Shown here: positions 6,526-15,891 of the stretch, piece by piece
Numbering within the stretch: the stretch's first letter is position 1
How the letters are laid out: each line of letters starts with the position of its first letter
Notes under the pieces: model-generated
Database searches by the model: none
Told to the model about the DNA's origin: nothing
Seen by the model: the letters and a program-made list of their open reading frames with translations, nothing else
Translations under genes and position numbers: made by a program
Assembly: GCA_963736685.1 (NCBI GenBank)
Contig: CAVTPZ010000013.1
Coordinates: 68,714 to 132,713, forward strand
Origin: DASUPK01 sp963736685
GTDB lineage: Bacteria; Actinomycetota; Thermoleophilia; Solirubrobacterales; 70-9
Reading direction: 5' to 3'
DNA: 64,000 nt

Positions 6526-8059
6526 CTATCCAGCAACGACCAGGTGACGCTCAGGCGAGGCACCGGGTCCATATGGATAGCCGCTCTGGCTCTTGACGAG
6601 CGCACGAAACACGTAGTGGACGCGGCCAACTGTCTGGGTGAACCGATATCGACCGTCGAATTGCCCAGCTGCGTTGGTCCTGAGCTGCTTAAACGTCCGC
6701 CACTTTCGGCCGACGCGCGCCTGCAGAGCAACGGCTCGCCCGTCCGCATGGGGGCCAGGTATATCGCCATGGAAGCTCGCGGCGTGACCATTGGTCAACC
6801 TTTTTTTCGGAATCCTTAGCGTCGGGATTACTGACGAGTCGAGCTCAATGCGATCCATGATCTTCGTCGTGTTGTGTCGGTAGACGAGATCAATAGTCCG
6901 CGAGGGGCCAGCGTCTAACCGAGTGGCAAAACGGCCGCTTGATTGCGTCGTCAGGGTCGTCACTAGCTCACGGCCGGCATCGGGCAGATTTATCGTCTGA
7001 TAGACGCAGATGGATGCTCCCGGCACTGGGTTCCCAGCTGTATCCGCAAGTGTTCCGCGAACCACCGGCTCAGTTTTCGATGTGATCTGAGCTCGGCGGC
7101 GGAGCTGCACCTCCAACATCAGCCCCAGAGTCGAACGCGGTGCCGGCACCACCTGAAGCGGCACATGAGTTGTCTACCTGGACATCTCGAGAGATGCACG
7201 GCGATTCATTGCCACCTGCGTCATACCCGCAGATCCGTACATCGTTGGAGCCGTTGAGCCATCCTGGATCGTGCTCGGTATCTAGTTGCAGACCTCTCGG
7301 GCCAGAAGCATCCGGGCATGGCTTGAGTGACTCGTACCCGCCGGTTGGCTCGAGCACAGAAGTCGTCCACCTTCGAGCGGATCCCGTTGACGTAGACGAC
7401 TACGGATCGCGCCCCTCCCCCGGAATCGGCAACCGTCGCCTTGATCGTCTGAATGCCGCTGATCACACCGCCATCCAACAACTCGCCCGAAGCCCCAACT
7501 GATGGGGACACTAGATCCTGCACCTCGGCATAAAAGTCCTTGATGTACGCGAACGCAGCTGTACTCGAGCAGGGACTGGCGAAGCACTGTTCGTAGAGTC
7601 GCATAGAAGCCGGTGTTGCTCTGAACCGGGTGTTACCCACTGGTCGCCGCCACCGCCAACGGCGCTGTAGCCCGGCGAACCACTGCCGCTTGTCATTGGC
7701 CCGTAACCGCCGTGCGTGTAGTAGTGCAGGGAGGTCTGAGCAGTCTTGAAAATTGTGTTCGGCGGTGCCGTCCATTGCCACACCACATACGTGTTGTTGG
7801 TGCTTTGACCGTTTGCCTCCATGCGCAAGCCCCAGCCAGCCCCTCCACACGTGTCCATCTGGCTGATTTTGGTGGCACCCCCGAAAGGCCGGATCATGGC
7901 GGCGTCCACGTTCCCAGTTCGAGAATTGCACTCGCGCACGTTGTAGTTCGCTCGGGCTCCGGCGGGCGAAAGCGCTGCAAGTACGCCGCACGCGACTGCC
8001 GCCGCCAGGAGGATCCGAACGAGCCTTCGCCGCTGCCATCGGTTTGAAGTGACCTTCAC
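6526..8059 (-). pseudogene. secreted multi-domain surface protein broken by three frameshifts
   Basis: One gene is spread over three reading frames. Frame one (from GTG 8059, after GAGGAGGAGG) gives a signal peptide ending in ARA and a domain with WQWTAPPNTIF. The frame shifts near 7600-7640 to CFASPCSSTAAFAYI and VVVYVNGIRSKVDD. It shifts again near 7345-7360 to SNDVRICGYDAGGNESPC. A third shift near 7080-7140 gives a C-terminal block VRGTLADTAGNPVPGASICV, ending GRVHYVFRALVKSQSGYPY. These blocks, in this order, occur in large secreted Solirubrobacterales proteins of unknown function. The gene lies 67 bp after the membrane-tethered sigma factor on the same strand. It is either a true pseudogene or carries sequencing errors. 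Confidence 0.75.
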
Positions 8060-8126
8060 TGCCTCCTCCTCACTGAAGTCGTTGCCTCCCTAAGGACCGG
8101 GCCTTTGAATCTCTCCGCGCGAGGGC

Positions 8127-9509
8127 TCACTCGATTCCGAAGCCTCCGCCTCCACCGCCAGATCCACCGCCACCGCCAGACCCACCGCCGCCGCCCGACG
8201 TCCCGCCGAACTCGCTGCTGCTCGAGGACGACGACGCCGGCGGCGCCTCGACTCCGAACTGGCGGCTCTTCTGCTGGGCTGGAGTCGGTGGCGGGCTCGA
8301 TGGTTCCGCTTCGCTTGGCGGCGAGCCGACCTGGTCGGGCTGAGTGCGTACGTCGGGCTCATGCGTAACGGTCGTCGTGGTTGGCGCAGGCTCGACGGGC
8401 TTCTCGACGGCTGGCTTCTCGGTCGCGCGATCGCCGCCCGTGATCGAGCCGGGATCGACGACGCCGGTGGCCACGCAGCTTGCGCCGCCGGCCGCGGTGG
8501 CGCCGCAGATTGCAAGCACCTTCGCGACGGCGGCCATTCCGGCTCCGCGAGATCCGCCCGCAGCAGCAACAGAAGTCGCGTCGCCGCTTCCGCCGCCCCG
8601 CGACAGCAGCGAGTAGCCGGCTTCCCGAACCTTGTCCACGATCGCGCCCGCACGCTCGGCGATCCATTCGTGGGGGTGGCCGCCCATCGACTGGTCGAGC
8701 AGCGGACCGGCAGGCATGAGCTCGAAGACCCTGTCCGGAATCGCGCGGTACGCCCGCAGCTTCGCGCGGCAGGCTGCACAGCCTCTCAGGTGGAACTCGA
8801 GCGCCTCGGTGGATCCAGTGGCGTCTTCGCCATCGGCCATCTCGGAGAGAGCGCCGGCCAATTGGTCACATCGACGCCCGTCCTCGATCTCGGCGAAGAC
8901 CTGCAGAAAGCGCTTCCTGCCCTCCGCCATACAGCGATTGATCTTCGTATACGACCATCCGGTGATCTCACCGATCTCGGCGTACGAATACCCCTGCGCC
9001 TTGAGGGTCAGCGCGCGGACCTCCTGGGGCTTCAGGGCATTGAGCGCCTCGCCGCTTCGGACGACCCGCTCGCGGCGAGCCAGGCGATCGTTCGGCCCTG
9101 GGCTCTCAGAGGCGATCGAGTCGAGGGGGTCCCACTCCTCCTCGCCGTCGGATCCCGAACCGCGGTGCGATCCGAGCAGGCGTTCCCGCTGCCTGCGCAC
9201 CGCCAGCGCCTCGCGCTTGGTGACGGTCTGCATCCAGCGAACCAGGGAGTCCCCTTCGATCGGGGGAGATTTCGTGAGCAGGATCTCGAGGGCGCGCTGG
9301 TACGCATCCTCGGCATCGTCCGCGCAGATGGAGTACCGCCGCGCGGTCCGCCGGAAGACTGCGTCGTGGGTCTCGATCAGTCCGCTCGCCGCACGACGGC
9401 GTGACTCGGGGGAGGCAATTGCCCCGCCGGCCTCGTCTTCGGATCGGACGTTGGCCCCGGCCCGACCGGTTGTTCCTCCCAACAAACCCAGACGGCTCAC
9501 CTCCGACAC
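8127..9509 (-). CDS. membrane-tethered ECF-like sigma factor with built-in zinc finger
   Basis: A 460-residue protein. Residues about 45-115 form sigma region 2 (HDAVFRRTARRYSICADDAEDAYQ, shown in part as DDAEDAYQRALEILL). Residues about 165-215 form region 4 with a helix-turn-helix (GYSYAEIGEITGWSYTKI). A zf-HC2-like HLRGCAACRAKL motif follows near residue 250, as in anti-sigma factors. Then comes one membrane segment (AVAKVLAICGATAAGG, about 320-345) and a long Pro/Ser-rich tail ending in poly-Gly. Sigma and anti-sigma-like parts are thus fused and anchored. Release by proteolysis is an inference. The start is GTG 9509; a shorter start is possible. It probably controls the secreted protein gene just downstream. 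Confidence 0.85.
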   Translation of the reverse strand: MSEVSRLGLLGGTTGRAGANVRSEDEAGGAIASPESRRRAASGLIETHDAVFRRTARRYSICADDAEDAYQRALEILLTKSPPIEGDSLVRWMQTVTKREALAVRRQRERLLGSHRGSGSDGEEEWDPLDSIASESPGPNDRLARRERVVRSGEALNALKPQEVRALTLKAQGYSYAEIGEITGWSYTKINRCMAEGRKRFLQVFAEIEDGRRCDQLAGALSEMADGEDATGSTEALEFHLRGCAACRAKLRAYRAIPDRVFELMPAGPLLDQSMGGHPHEWIAERAGAIVDKVREAGYSLLSRGGGSGDATSVAAAGGSRGAGMAAVAKVLAICGATAAGGASCVATGVVDPGSITGGDRATEKPAVEKPVEPAPTTTTVTHEPDVRTQPDQVGSPPSEAEPSSPPPTPAQQKSRQFGVEAPPASSSSSSSEFGGTSGGGGGSGGGGGSGGGGGGFGIE

Positions 9510-9561
9510 ATCCAGGTGAGGCGGAAATTGCCACTAATCGCCCCATTTGACCAGGGCCCGT

Positions 9562-9578
9562 CTTCGCAATTTGCGAAG
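9562..9578. promoter_or_regulatory. 17-nt palindrome in the sigma-factor divergent promoter region
   Basis: CTTCGCAATTTGCGAAG is a perfect dyad around one central base. It lies between the sigma factor (minus) and the secreted protein gene at 9678 (plus). Related AT-centred blocks flank it: GGAAATTGCC at 9523-9532 and GGAATTTCC at 9598-9606. Its core CGCAAwTTGCG recurs before pafBC at 56132. Confidence 0.5.
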
Positions 9579-9677
9579 GAGAGCGGTGGAAAGAGTCGGA
9601 ATTTCCGCCGAAGACGTAAGCAGAACCGGGGTGGCATCACGCTTGCCGCGCCGCTCTTCTCCTGCGAGACTCAGCCC

Positions 9678-10226
9678 GTGTCCGCCGGGAGGGGAACCCT
9701 CGCTGTCGCCATCTTGCTCGCCGCATTGGTCTGCGGATTGTTGACGCCCGCCGCCGGGCTCGCGGGCGGCACTCTCGGCCTCCACATCTCCTCCAGCGGC
9801 AAGGAGACGAAGTTCGTCTTTCTGAAGGCGAAGGTCGGCTCCGACGGTTTCGTCACCCCGGGTCAGCTCGAGACCATCTCGATCGCGCGGATGGCGCCGA
9901 AGGCCAAAATCGCGGTCTTCATAGAGCCGCCTCCGACGACGCTGCAGTGCGGCGAGCTCTACTTCTGCGACGTCGCGCCGGCAGCGCCCGCGCCCGGGTC
10001 GCCACCCTTCGTCGCCAATGCCAAGGGCCGGACGGTGCTCACCTTCGTCGTGCCGAGCACCTACTTCCTGGAAACCGACCCCTTCAACCCGAAGATCCGT
10101 ACGCCGGTGACCTTCGCGAACCAGCAGCGGATCCACATCGACGTCCAGGGCACCTCCAAGATCAAGGGAGTCCGGCGCGAGAGCTTCGGCTTCGCGCGAG
10201 CGACCATGGAGATTCCCTCCTCCTGA
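9678..10226 (+). CDS. secreted protein of unknown function
   Basis: Starting from GTG 9678 the product is 182 residues. It begins with a signal peptide (AVAILLAALVCGLLTPAAGLAGG) cleaved near residue 30. The mature part is predicted to be beta-rich and has a Cys pair in LQCGELYFCDVAP. No family is recognised. The frame is open further upstream, to 9516, but those residues are basic and cross the palindromic promoter region, so the later start is preferred. It is divergent from the membrane-tethered sigma factor and could be one of its targets. Confidence 0.7.
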   Translation: MSAGRGTLAVAILLAALVCGLLTPAAGLAGGTLGLHISSSGKETKFVFLKAKVGSDGFVTPGQLETISIARMAPKAKIAVFIEPPPTTLQCGELYFCDVAPAAPAPGSPPFVANAKGRTVLTFVVPSTYFLETDPFNPKIRTPVTFANQQRIHIDVQGTSKIKGVRRESFGFARATMEIPSS

Positions 10227-10341
10227 ACCGAATGGCGTTGGTGAGTTATCGCCCCACGGGGGACGGAAAGTCACCAATGGGCGAGGCCTCGGCGGGCGAC
10301 CTCGCTGCGATCCATCTGGCGTCGGCCCGCGACCCCGCAGC

Positions 10342-10347
10342 TATGCT
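10342..10347 (+). promoter_or_regulatory. -10 box of a leaderless promoter
   Basis: TATGCT lies 9 nt before the ATG of the UDP-xylose synthase-type gene at 10357, and no ribosome binding site is present. This fits transcription starting at or next to the start codon. Confidence 0.5.
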
Positions 10348-10356
10348 CGCCCGCCT

Positions 10357-11304
<948 letters not shown>

Positions 11305-11485
11305 ACACTCGGCCAGAGCCGAAATAGAAACGTTCTACTCCCGGGCCGAGCGAATCTGGAGCCCGGTCGCGGCGGACTGGGCTTCCTCGCTCGAGCGGTT
11401 CAGAGCTTCCAGCAGTTCCTGCGAACGACCAACTCGATCACCCGCACGCACCTGGACCGATTGCGCGAAATGCGATGATCGGCTG

Positions 11486-12283
11486 GTGGCCACACAGCAG
11501 GAAAAGGGCGAAGCGTTTCGCGCTCTCCATCAGGGCGATCCCTTCGTAATCCCCAATCCCTGGGACGCCGGCACCGCCAAGGTCCTGGCCGGCCTCGGCT
11601 TCAAGGCGCTCGCCACCACCAGCGGCGGGTTCGCGTTCACGCTCGGCCGAAACGACGGGGCGGTGACTCTCGACGAGGTCGCTGCGCACGTTGCCGCTAT
11701 CGACGAGGCCACCGACCTGCCGGTGTCGGTGGACCTCGAGAACGGCTACGGCCCGGCGCCCGAGGATGCCGCGCGGGCGATCACCCGCGCCGCGGAGGCC
11801 GGAGCCGTCGGCGGCTCGATCGAGGACTGGGATCGCGACGACGAGAAGCTCTACGAGCTCGGGGCCGCCGCCGAGCGCGTCGCAGCCGCGGCGGAGGCCG
11901 CCGCCGCTTTCGGCTTCCCCTTCACGCTGACGGGGCGCGCGGAGAACCACCTGCGCGGCAACCCGGACCTCGATGACACCATCGCCCGGCTGCGCGCCTA
12001 CGAGGAGGCCGGTGCCGACGTGCTCTACGCTCCGGCGCTGCTCAGCGCGGACGACATCAAGACCGTCTGCGACGCGGTCTCGAAGCCGGTCAACGTCCTC
12101 GCCTTCAGCCGCCTGGGCCTGACCTTCGCCGAGATCGCCGAGGCGGGCGCGCAGCGCGTCAGCGTCGGCAGCGGGCTGACCTGGGCGGCGACGAACGGCC
12201 TGATCGAGGCGGCCGAGCGGATCATCGACAACGGCGATTTCTCCGGCACGGCCGCCCCGGGCCGCGTCAAGGACTGGCTCTAG
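11486..12283 (+). CDS. isocitrate lyase/PEP mutase superfamily protein
   Basis: A 265-residue TIM-barrel protein. It starts at GTG 11486 and reads DPFVIPNPWDAGTAKVL near the N-terminus. Family motifs are SVDLENGYG (metal-binding Asp/Glu), GSIEDWDRDD and LTGRAENHL. The usual lyase signature KKCGH is absent, so it belongs to the carboxyvinyl-carboxyphosphonate mutase/methylisocitrate-lyase-like group with unknown substrate. The 181 bp before it contain no recognisable gene. Its end overlaps the convergent DUF4242 gene by 4 bp. Confidence 0.85.
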   Translation: MATQQEKGEAFRALHQGDPFVIPNPWDAGTAKVLAGLGFKALATTSGGFAFTLGRNDGAVTLDEVAAHVAAIDEATDLPVSVDLENGYGPAPEDAARAITRAAEAGAVGGSIEDWDRDDEKLYELGAAAERVAAAAEAAAAFGFPFTLTGRAENHLRGNPDLDDTIARLRAYEEAGADVLYAPALLSADDIKTVCDAVSKPVNVLAFSRLGLTFAEIAEAGAQRVSVGSGLTWAATNGLIEAAERIIDNGDFSGTAAPGRVKDWL

Positions 12284-12579
12284 CTCGCTGCTGCCGGCTC
12301 CGGATCGGGTCGGATGATCACGGTGTCGGCGACCTCGAGTACCTCGTCGGCCGGCATGTCGACCCGCTGGGCGTGATTGCGCACAGCGTCGATGTCGGTC
12401 GCCTGGTAGATGCAGACGGTGCCCAGGGTGCCTCCGTCCTCCTTGATCACATAGCTGCGGATCCAGCGAATGTCGTCGGGGAACTCGTCCTCGGCGACCT
12501 GCTTCGAGCGCTCGGCGGTCGCCTCCAGCTCCTCCGGCGACGCCCAGGCCTGCTCGCGGCGAATCACATAGGTGTTCAT
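12280..12579 (-). CDS. DUF4242 domain protein
   Basis: A 99-residue protein beginning MNTYVIRREQAWASPEEL. It contains the alternating pattern IRWIRSYVIKEDGGTLGTVCIYQATD and a late HAQRVDMPADEVLEV, here given in part. This matches DUF4242, a ferredoxin-fold family sometimes described as metal-binding. A purine-rich AGGAGAAGGAC sits just before the ATG on the minus strand. It is the last gene before a convergent junction. Function unknown. Confidence 0.8.
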   Translation of the reverse strand: MNTYVIRREQAWASPEELEATAERSKQVAEDEFPDDIRWIRSYVIKEDGGTLGTVCIYQATDIDAVRNHAQRVDMPADEVLEVADTVIIRPDPEPAAAS

Positions 12580-12673
12580 GTCCTTCTCCTCTCGGCTGGC
12601 TGGTCGGAGTCTCTCACTGCAGACTCATCGGAATCAAGAGGGAGCTACGCGGAACTCAGCTTCGAGGATGTAG

Positions 12674-13552
12674 CTACTTCGCCGGCACGTCCGTGGGCAT
12701 CTTCACCTGGCGGTCGATGAGCTTCTTGAAGGTGCGATCGGGCAGCGTGCCCTTGAGGCGCGCGGCGATCTTCGCGTCGCGACCCACCAGGTAGCGATGC
12801 TTCGGATTCTCCGAGCTGATCGCCGTATGGATCACCTTGGCGACCTTCTTCGGCGAGATGCCGCGGGAGGCGGTCTCGGTCAGGACCTCGTCCATGCGCT
12901 TCAGTTGCTTGCCGTAGAGCCGCTTGGTGCTCGGCGGCATCTTCGAGAACTGGTCCTCGATCGTCTCAGCGCCCTTCGACCAGATCGGAGTGTCGATGCT
13001 TCCCGGCTCGACCACCACCACGTCGATGCCCCAGGGAGCCAACTCCTGCCGGAGGGACTCGCCGAGCGCCTCGACAGCGAACTTGGACGTGTTGTACGGG
13101 GACATGAACGGGCTCGCGATCCGGCCGCCGATCGACGCGATGAAGACGATCGTCCCCGGCGCCTCGCGGATCATCGGCAGGAACGCCTGCGTGACGGCGA
13201 CCTGGCCGACCAGGTTCACCTCGAGCACGTTTCGCAGGATGTCCAGGTCCATGGTCTCGACGGGACCCCCATCGCCGACACCGGCGTTGTTGACCAGCCC
13301 GACCAGACCTTCGTTGCCGACCGCCTGCTCGACCTCGTCCTTGGCCGACTTGATCGAGCGCTCCTTGGTCACGTCGATCGTGATCGGGGTCAGCCGATCC
13401 GAGCCGTCCTCGGCCAGCGACTTCGCGTCGGCCTGCTTGCGGACCCCCGCGAACACCCGATAGCCCTTCTTGTCGAGGAGGAGCGCAGTCGCTCGGCCGA
13501 TTCCGCTCGAAGCCCCGGTGACCACAACCGCGCCACTTTCGTTGCCAGGCAT
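12674..13552 (-). CDS. SDR family NAD(P)-dependent oxidoreductase
   Basis: A 292-residue classical short-chain dehydrogenase. The cofactor site is TGASSGIGRA, followed by LVNNAGVGDGG, the catalytic Ser in FIASIGGRI and Tyr-x3-Lys in YNTSK. The C-terminal extension (about 200-290) is longer than in minimal SDRs and fits the retinol-dehydrogenase-like subgroup. Substrate unknown. It is divergent from wecB across only 48 bp. Confidence 0.9.
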   Translation of the reverse strand: MPGNESGAVVVTGASSGIGRATALLLDKKGYRVFAGVRKQADAKSLAEDGSDRLTPITIDVTKERSIKSAKDEVEQAVGNEGLVGLVNNAGVGDGGPVETMDLDILRNVLEVNLVGQVAVTQAFLPMIREAPGTIVFIASIGGRIASPFMSPYNTSKFAVEALGESLRQELAPWGIDVVVVEPGSIDTPIWSKGAETIEDQFSKMPPSTKRLYGKQLKRMDEVLTETASRGISPKKVAKVIHTAISSENPKHRYLVGRDAKIAARLKGTLPDRTFKKLIDRQVKMPTDVPAK

Positions 13553-13600
13553 CGCGTCGAGACACTACCGGAGGCGATCCAGCCGCTAGCTTGCTCCGCT

Positions 13601-14692
13601 GTGACCGCCTCGGTGCTCGCAGTCGTCGGCGCGCGACCCAATTTCGTCAAGTCCGCTCCGGTGATCACCGCCCTGGAGGCCTCGGGCGATGTCTCGCTTC
13701 GTCTCCTTCACACGGGGCAGCACTACGACCGCGCCCTGTCCGGAGGCCTGATCGAGCGCCTCGGGATGCGAGAGCCCGACGCGAACCTGGAGGTCGGCTC
13801 GGGGACGCACGGAGAGCAGACCGCGGCGGCCCTGACCGGCGTGGAAGCCGACCTGATGAAGCATCCTGCCGACCTCGTCCTCGTTGCCGGCGACGTCAAC
13901 TCCACCCTCGCCGCCGCGCTCGCTGCCACGAAGCTCCAGGTCGCGGTGGCACACATCGAGTCGGGGCTGCGCTCCCGCGACTGGGAGATGCCCGAGGAGG
14001 TCAACCGCGTCCTGACGGACCGGATCTCCGATGTGCTCCTCTGCACCTCCCCGGACGCCGTCGAGAACCTCGCCACCGAGGACATCCTCGGCGACGGCGT
14101 GCAACTGGTCGGCAACACGATGATCGACAGCCTCTTCCGCCTGCTCGAGGGCGTGAACCGGGCCGCCGTGCTCGGGCGCAATGCGTTGAAGAGCAGGGAG
14201 TTCGTGCTGGTCACCCTCCACCGGCCGGCGCTGGTTGACGACCCGGAGAAGCTCGGCCCGACGATGAAGGTGCTCGCCGGCCTCGCCGACTCCATCCCGG
14301 TGATCTTCCCCGTCCATCCCCGCACCCGGGATCGCCTGGCCGGGTCCGGCGCCGGATGGGGCAAGGTCCTCCTCACCCCGCCGATGGACTACGACGACTT
14401 CATCGCCCTCGAGGCCGAGGCGCGGCTGGTCATCACGGACTCCGGAGGGGTGCAGGAGGAGACGAGCGTGCTCGGCACCCCCTGCCTCACCTATCGCACC
14501 ACCACGGAGCGGCCGATCACGATCGAGCTCGGCACCAACGAGCTGATCGGCGTGGACCCGGTGGCGCTCAGCGAGGCCGCCGAGCGCTCGCTGACGACCG
14601 ACCTGCCGGAGAAGCCGCCCGAGATCCCTCTCTGGGACGGCAAGGCGGGGCCACGCGCGGCCGCTGCGATCGAAGCGTTCCTCGCGCGGTGA
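13601..14692 (+). CDS. wecB: UDP-N-acetylglucosamine 2-epimerase (non-hydrolysing)
   Basis: A 363-residue GT-B fold enzyme that converts UDP-GlcNAc to UDP-ManNAc for cell-surface polysaccharide. Motifs include VVGARPNFVKSAP, HTGQHYD, VAHIESGLRS, VTLHRP and TDSGGVQEE. GTG 13601 is chosen because it starts right before the conserved first strand. A TAGCTT box lies 8 nt upstream, and there is no Shine-Dalgarno, so the message is probably leaderless. The open frame upstream is antisense to the SDR gene and not coding. Confidence 0.93.
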   Translation: MTASVLAVVGARPNFVKSAPVITALEASGDVSLRLLHTGQHYDRALSGGLIERLGMREPDANLEVGSGTHGEQTAAALTGVEADLMKHPADLVLVAGDVNSTLAAALAATKLQVAVAHIESGLRSRDWEMPEEVNRVLTDRISDVLLCTSPDAVENLATEDILGDGVQLVGNTMIDSLFRLLEGVNRAAVLGRNALKSREFVLVTLHRPALVDDPEKLGPTMKVLAGLADSIPVIFPVHPRTRDRLAGSGAGWGKVLLTPPMDYDDFIALEAEARLVITDSGGVQEETSVLGTPCLTYRTTTERPITIELGTNELIGVDPVALSEAAERSLTTDLPEKPPEIPLWDGKAGPRAAAAIEAFLAR

Positions 14693-14735
14693 CCGGGCGG
14701 TTTCGCCCATTTCCAATCGGCGAGCAGGAGGGCCA

Positions 14736-15272
14736 GTGCTGCGCACGAATGCCGACACCATGAAGACCGCAAGCCGCACCCTGGTCAAGTCTCCGCCCGA
14801 GGTCTGGGAGCAGCTCGATCATCCCGGCCGCATGCAGGGCCTGATGTGCGCACTGGTTGGGCACGCAGCCGAGGTCACGGTCTACGAGCGCGAGGAGGAG
14901 TCGAAGCTCGCCTGGCGCACCTCCGATGAGGCCTGGATCGAGATCGAGATCGCCGAGAAAGGATGGGGGACGAACGTCAGCGTCACCGCGGAGAACGGTT
15001 CCGAGCCGACCAAGCTCGAGGGTTGGCTCGACGCGGTGATCGATGAGCTCGCCACACCCACGAAGCGCCCCTTCGAGAGCATCAGCGAGTCTCCGGAGCC
15101 GGAGACGCCCGCACCCGTGGAGCCCGTGCCCGATGTGGAGCCCGAGCCCGACGAGGAACCGGAGCCCGAGGAGCAGGAGATCGAGGAGCCCGAGCCCGTG
15201 GTCGCAGTCGTCGAGGACCCACAGCCCGAGCCCGCGCGGAAGAAGAAGCGGCGTCGCTTCTTTGGCTTCTGA
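14736..15272 (+). CDS. SRPBCC-like protein with acidic Pro/Glu-rich tail
   Basis: A 178-residue protein. The N-terminal 110 residues resemble a polyketide-cyclase/SRPBCC fold (RTLVKSPPEVWEQL, then alternating strands). A tail of about 60 residues rich in Pro and Glu follows, and the last ten residues are basic and aromatic (KKKRRRFFGF). The tail looks disordered and may tether the protein to membrane or nucleic acid. GTG 14736 follows AGGAGGG with normal spacing; ATG 14760 is an alternative. The next gene starts inside its last codons. Confidence 0.6.
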   Translation: MLRTNADTMKTASRTLVKSPPEVWEQLDHPGRMQGLMCALVGHAAEVTVYEREEESKLAWRTSDEAWIEIEIAEKGWGTNVSVTAENGSEPTKLEGWLDAVIDELATPTKRPFESISESPEPETPAPVEPVPDVEPEPDEEPEPEEQEIEEPEPVVAVVEDPQPEPARKKKRRRFFGF

Positions 15273-15891
15273 GAAGCGCGTCTACGTGATCGAGCTGGAC
15301 CGCGCCGTGGGTCGCAGGCGCGAACCGCGGATCCCCTGGGTATATGTGGGATCCAGCGCCCGGAGCCCCGAGGAGCGGTTCGCCCAGCACCTGCGCGGCT
15401 ACAAGTCCGCCGGGCTCGTCAAGCGGTTCGCGCTGCGACTGCGGCCCGACCTCTACGAGGACCTGAGCTCCTTCCGGGGATCGAAGAAGGCGTGCACCGC
15501 CGAGAAGGCACGCGCGCGCGAGCTCGCCGAGTGCGGCTTCGTCGCACACTGCGACGGCACCTCATACGGCAAGCGCTCCGGCTACTGGGAGGAGTGGAGC
15601 GCGGAGCGCCTTCACCCGGTCCGCGAACACGTGGACGCTGCGATCGACGAGCTGAACGAATCCTCCTTCCGGCCGCTCTCACCGCTGCAGTGCGCGCAGC
15701 TGCTGCACGGCGAGCGGGGCTTCTGGGTGGCCGACTACATCGATCAGCTCGATCCGCCTCCCTCCTACGGCCAGTTCGCACACGTCCGGCTCGATGCTCT
15801 GCTGGAGCGGGTGGAGTCTCAAGGGCGAATACTTGACTGTGCAATGATCCTGGGCGATGAAGGCGATCGTCCTCGAGGACTTCGACTCTGA
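15262..15891 (+). CDS. GIY-YIG-like nuclease domain protein
   Basis: A 209-residue protein read from TTG 15262, overlapping the previous stop. The first 60 residues contain VYVIELDRA and then WVYVGSSARSPEERFAQHL. This spacing of YVI, YVG and a downstream Arg/His resembles the GIY-YIG endonuclease core. The remainder has no recognised domain. Substrate unknown. Overlap with both neighbours suggests translation coupled to the SRPBCC-like gene. The nuclease call is pattern-based; the protein could be an inactive relative. Confidence 0.6.
   Translation: MASEKRVYVIELDRAVGRRREPRIPWVYVGSSARSPEERFAQHLRGYKSAGLVKRFALRLRPDLYEDLSSFRGSKKACTAEKARARELAECGFVAHCDGTSYGKRSGYWEEWSAERLHPVREHVDAAIDELNESSFRPLSPLQCAQLLHGERGFWVADYIDQLDPPPSYGQFAHVRLDALLERVESQGRILDCAMILGDEGDRPRGLRL

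Noticed and set aside
6442..6819. Open frame on the plus strand with plausible length
   Set aside because: It is antisense to the C-terminal block of the secreted protein on the minus strand, which has clear family residues.
8127..8220. CRISPR or tandem repeat
   Set aside because: The repeated GCC/ACC triplets only encode the poly-Gly/Ser tail of the sigma factor; there are no spacers.
12797..13600. 268-codon N-terminal extension of wecB
   Set aside because: The extension is antisense to the SDR gene and has Arg/Asp/Leu-rich composition typical of high-GC shadow frames.
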